A stretch of 64,000 nucleotides of DNA, taken from positions 34,911 to 98,910 of the forward strand of contig NZ_CAJPQR010000002.1 of NCBI RefSeq assembly GCF_905372745.1, given 5' to 3'. Below, piece by piece: positions 61,961-64,000 of this stretch. The notes beneath the pieces were generated by a model that was given only the letters and a program-made list of their open reading frames with translations, made no database searches and was not told the origin of the DNA. The DNA comes from an uncultured Campylobacter sp. (GTDB lineage: Bacteria > Campylobacterota > Campylobacteria > Campylobacterales > Campylobacteraceae). The position numbers and the translations under genes were made by a program. Each line of letters opens with the position of its first letter. Within the stretch, counting starts at the first letter, position 1.

Positions 61961-63084
61961 ACAACTCCTTTTAATCTTAATAACGAAATCTCGCTAGGCG
62001 CCATCACGCGCACCGGCGGCCCCCAAAATCCAGCACCGCGGCTAACGTAAATTTGCGTATTTTTGTTCGCGCGGTATAGCCCGGCGACGTATTTTTGATC
62101 GAGCCTTACTAGTAGCGAAAACGGAAAAATCTGCCCGCCGTGCGTATGTCCGCTCACCACCAGATCCACGGGCGCGCTTTCGTCCATGTATTTTAAAAAC
62201 TTAGGCTGATGAGCGAGCAAAACGGTAGGCAAATTTACGTCGCGACTGTCCAGAGCTGCGACCAGATCAGGCTCGTATGCCTTAAATCTTAAACCGATGA
62301 TATCATAAACGCCGGCTAAATTTACCCCGCCCACTCGCGCGTTTTCGTTGCCTAAAATTTTAAAATTCGTCGTCTCGCGGATCGCTTTTAGCGTGCCGTC
62401 GATGCCGTTATAGTACTCGTGGTTGCCCGGCACGTAAAAGGTGCCGTATTTGCTCTTTAGCTCGTTAAACGGCGCGATAAACTCGGCCAAACGGCGCGGC
62501 GGTAGATCCGCGATGTCGCCTACGATCGCGACCGCGTCGGCATCCAGCTCGTTTACGCGCCCGGTTACCGCCCGCGCAAAGTCCGCTCCTAAAAAATCGC
62601 CCAAATGAATATCCGTTAAAACCGCGATCTTTAGCTCGCCCTTTAACCCCTTTAGCTCGATATCTTGCTCTTTTACTTCGGGCAATTTTACGGCGTTAAA
62701 GATGCCTTTAAAAAAGTAGCTAAACGCCAAAATAAGTATCGTGACGTCAAGATATAGGCGCAAAAATTTACGCCTGCTCTCGCTAAACGCACGCTTGGTT
62801 ACGGGGCGAACCGCGAGCGCGACGACGTTCGTAAAAAGCACGAACGAAAAAATAATAAACGTCAGCGCCAACATCAGCGAACAGGCGATGCGAAGACTAG
62901 GTCCTAAAAAGTTAAACCGCAGCGAAAAAGCCAGCGCGACGCCGCCCATAGCAAGCGTTAAGAAAAATAGTCCAAGCGCCCTTTTATGCGTGGCAAGCGG
63001 CCTGAGCGCGGCATCGGCGAAAAGCCCGCGATAAGAAACGTAATTCATAAAAATGATGATCAAAGACGATAAAACATAAAACAT
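61957..63084 (-). CDS. Membrane metallophosphoesterase (UDP-2,3-diacylglucosamine-pyrophosphatase-like or YkuE-like)
   Basis: Protein of 375 residues with three to four N-terminal helices (about 1-135) and a calcineurin-like domain. Metal ligands are in LTDIHLGDF near 155, GDIADLPP near 187, GNHEYY near 221 and GHTHGGQ near 314. The domain resembles YkuE-type phosphodiesterases. The envelope setting next to psd suggests lipid metabolism, though the substrate is unproven. Confidence 0.9.
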   Translation of the reverse strand: MFYVLSSLIIIFMNYVSYRGLFADAALRPLATHKRALGLFFLTLAMGGVALAFSLRFNFLGPSLRIACSLMLALTFIIFSFVLFTNVVALAVRPVTKRAFSESRRKFLRLYLDVTILILAFSYFFKGIFNAVKLPEVKEQDIELKGLKGELKIAVLTDIHLGDFLGADFARAVTGRVNELDADAVAIVGDIADLPPRRLAEFIAPFNELKSKYGTFYVPGNHEYYNGIDGTLKAIRETTNFKILGNENARVGGVNLAGVYDIIGLRFKAYEPDLVAALDSRDVNLPTVLLAHQPKFLKYMDESAPVDLVVSGHTHGGQIFPFSLLVRLDQKYVAGLYRANKNTQIYVSRGAGFWGPPVRVMAPSEISLLRLKGVV

Positions 63085-63403
63085 TTCGTAAATTTAGCCA
63101 AAATTATTAAATATCTAACCACTACGCGCGGCAAATTTGAGGAAATTTAAACGCAGAGGCAAAGCATACGCTAGAAACGTCTTTTTTACGCGGCGATATC
63201 CGTGCGGACGGAGGGTAAATTTGATAGCTTGTTTGAACGAATTTAGCGCTTAACGCCGCGTTGATTCACGACGCCAAAATGCAAATTTGATTTTACTGGC
63301 TGCTTAAAACGCATTTTAGCAGGCAGCTAATCCAAGCTTTACCGCCGCGCTTAGTTTTACGCTTGGCATGACCAGCGCCTTTACGAAGCTACCGAGATTT
63401 TGC
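63085..63403. other. Intergenic region without a recognised gene
   Basis: AAATTT-rich, no coding frame convincing. A GCTGCTTAAAACGC to GCAGGCAGC area near 63298-63325 has a short imperfect inverted repeat that could end the ybeY transcript. Confidence 0.4.
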
Positions 63404-63820
63404 CTATTCTTCGCCCGCATCCTCCGTTCGCACGATGAGGCTCTTTGGCAGACTAAATTTCTCGATCACCTCACACTCCTTTGCCCTCATCTCGCCAGCG
63501 TCGCTCTCGTGGTCAAAACCCAGCACGTGAAGCAGCCCGTGCGTGAAAAGTAGCGCCGTCTCGTCATCCTCGCCGTGGCCTAGCTCGGCGGCTTTGGCGG
63601 CGACCAGCTCGGTGTTTATCACGATACAGCCAAGCGGCGCATGCAGCTGCATCTCAAGCGGGAAGCTCAGCACGTCCGTAGTCTCGTAGATGCCGCGCTG
63701 GCGGACGTTTATCTCCTTCATCTCCTCGGCGTCAACAAAGCTAAGCTCCACCTCGCCCGCAGTCAAATAGTCGCAAATTTGATCCAAAATCCTCGGATAA
63801 TCGTCCTCGCAAAGTATCAT
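63404..63820 (-). CDS. ybeY: Endoribonuclease YbeY, rRNA maturation
   Basis: Zinc-dependent RNase of 138 residues acting in 16S rRNA 3'-end processing and ribosome quality control. The metal site H-x3-H-x5-H is in FTHGLLHVLGFDHE (near 92-103). The start reads MILCEDDYPRILDQ. It seems to be monocistronic. Confidence 0.93.
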   Translation of the reverse strand: MILCEDDYPRILDQICDYLTAGEVELSFVDAEEMKEINVRQRGIYETTDVLSFPLEMQLHAPLGCIVINTELVAAKAAELGHGEDDETALLFTHGLLHVLGFDHESDAGEMRAKECEVIEKFSLPKSLIVRTEDAGEE

Positions 63821-63942
63821 TTTTGGCTTTCCTTTAGTAAAATTTGAGTATGATTTTAGCGAAAATTTCGGTCGAATTTAATAAAGCCAAATTTGTAACA
63901 AACGATATCGGTGTCAAATTTTAGTTTTTCTATTTCTTTGGA

Positions 63943-63985
63943 GGCGGAAGGGGGTTTCTACTTACGAAGCGTCGCCCCTTCCGCC
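63943..63985. repeat. 11-bp perfect inverted repeat at the window edge
   Basis: GGCGGAAGGGG (63943-63953) and CCCCTTCCGCC (63975-63985) are separated by 21 bp. It could be a terminator, an RNA hairpin or one end of a mobile element. No T-run follows, and the window ends 15 bp on, so its function cannot be settled. Confidence 0.55.
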
Positions 63986-64000
63986 CCCAAGCCCCCACCT

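Noticed and set aside
1..64000. CRISPR array, prophage, toxin-antitoxin or secretion system
   Set aside because: I saw no regularly spaced direct repeats, phage genes, paired toxin-antitoxin genes or secretion-system components.

Overview
The window reads as chromosomal DNA of a Campylobacter of moderate G+C content, most like the oral or gut species related to C. rectus, C. showae or C. curvus. The evidence is a set of campylobacterial markers: HobA next to HolB, a CheB without a receiver domain, FlhX beside a FliK-like protein, the futalosine-pathway enzyme MqnC, TatBC, and several gene blocks that, from memory, match C. jejuni gene order. The species assignment is inference. Coding density is high, most genes form tight operons with ATGA or TAATG junctions, and the hexamer AAATTT fills intergenic DNA and protein linkers.

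Layout. 1-2.8 kb (minus): rppH-lysC-hobA-holB and the first codons of what is probably folP. 3.0-11.4 kb: an iron-uptake island holding a hypothetical gene, a decayed PepSY gene and a decayed TonB-dependent receptor gene, then an intact paralogous receptor/PepSY pair and a divergent AraC-type regulator. A near-consensus Fur box lies between regulator and receptor, and a G10/C10 tract lies between the intact receptor and its PepSY gene. 11.7-17.3 kb (plus): hemW, tatB, tatC, queA, a membrane-anchored degenerate hybrid-kinase-like protein, a broken VOC gene and a small hydrolase. 17.5-21.5 kb (minus): ilvC, polysaccharide deacetylase-like, dprA, ruvX. 21.7-26.7 kb (plus): HDOD protein, rnr, holA, rpsF, ssb, rpsR. 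26.9-27.7 kb: a dead IS1595-type element and another coding relic. 27.7-32.5 kb: acnB (minus), ogt, a DUF6578-like/ankyrin protein, a DMT transporter. 32.9-37.1 kb (minus): mqnC, an M16-like peptidase, recG. 37.15-38.5 kb: an unassigned structured RNA candidate, a Cys/His-rich lipoprotein and a broken SMR efflux gene. 38.6-43.5 kb: yciI-like, nfeD/SPFH pair, NlpE-like lipoprotein, MFS transporter, cheR and cheB. 43.7-49.9 kb (minus): flhX, fliK-like, MFS, linker-rich membrane protein, atpZ-like, hemL, cytochrome c. 50.0-57.0 kb (plus): folD, lepB, M50 protease, rpiB, apt, dedA, pepA, ychF. 57.4-60.4 kb: a Sel1/Hcp-like protein, a lipoprotein, a HEAT-like DNA-alkylation-repair protein. 60.8-63.8 kb (minus): ybeY, metallophosphoesterase, psd, small membrane protein.

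Most of the window is housekeeping DNA. The parts most worth attention are the partly decayed duplicated iron-uptake module with its homopolymer tract, the structured RNA candidate at about 37.2-37.4 kb with the metal-ligand-rich lipoprotein beside it, the orphan degenerate hybrid kinase, the DUF6578-like/ankyrin protein, and the AAATTT motif. That motif seems to have expanded into coding sequence as hydrophilic 'KFD/NLN' inserts (AcnB, RecG and the protein at 47.1-47.9 kb). I saw no CRISPR array, rRNA, tRNA or prophage.
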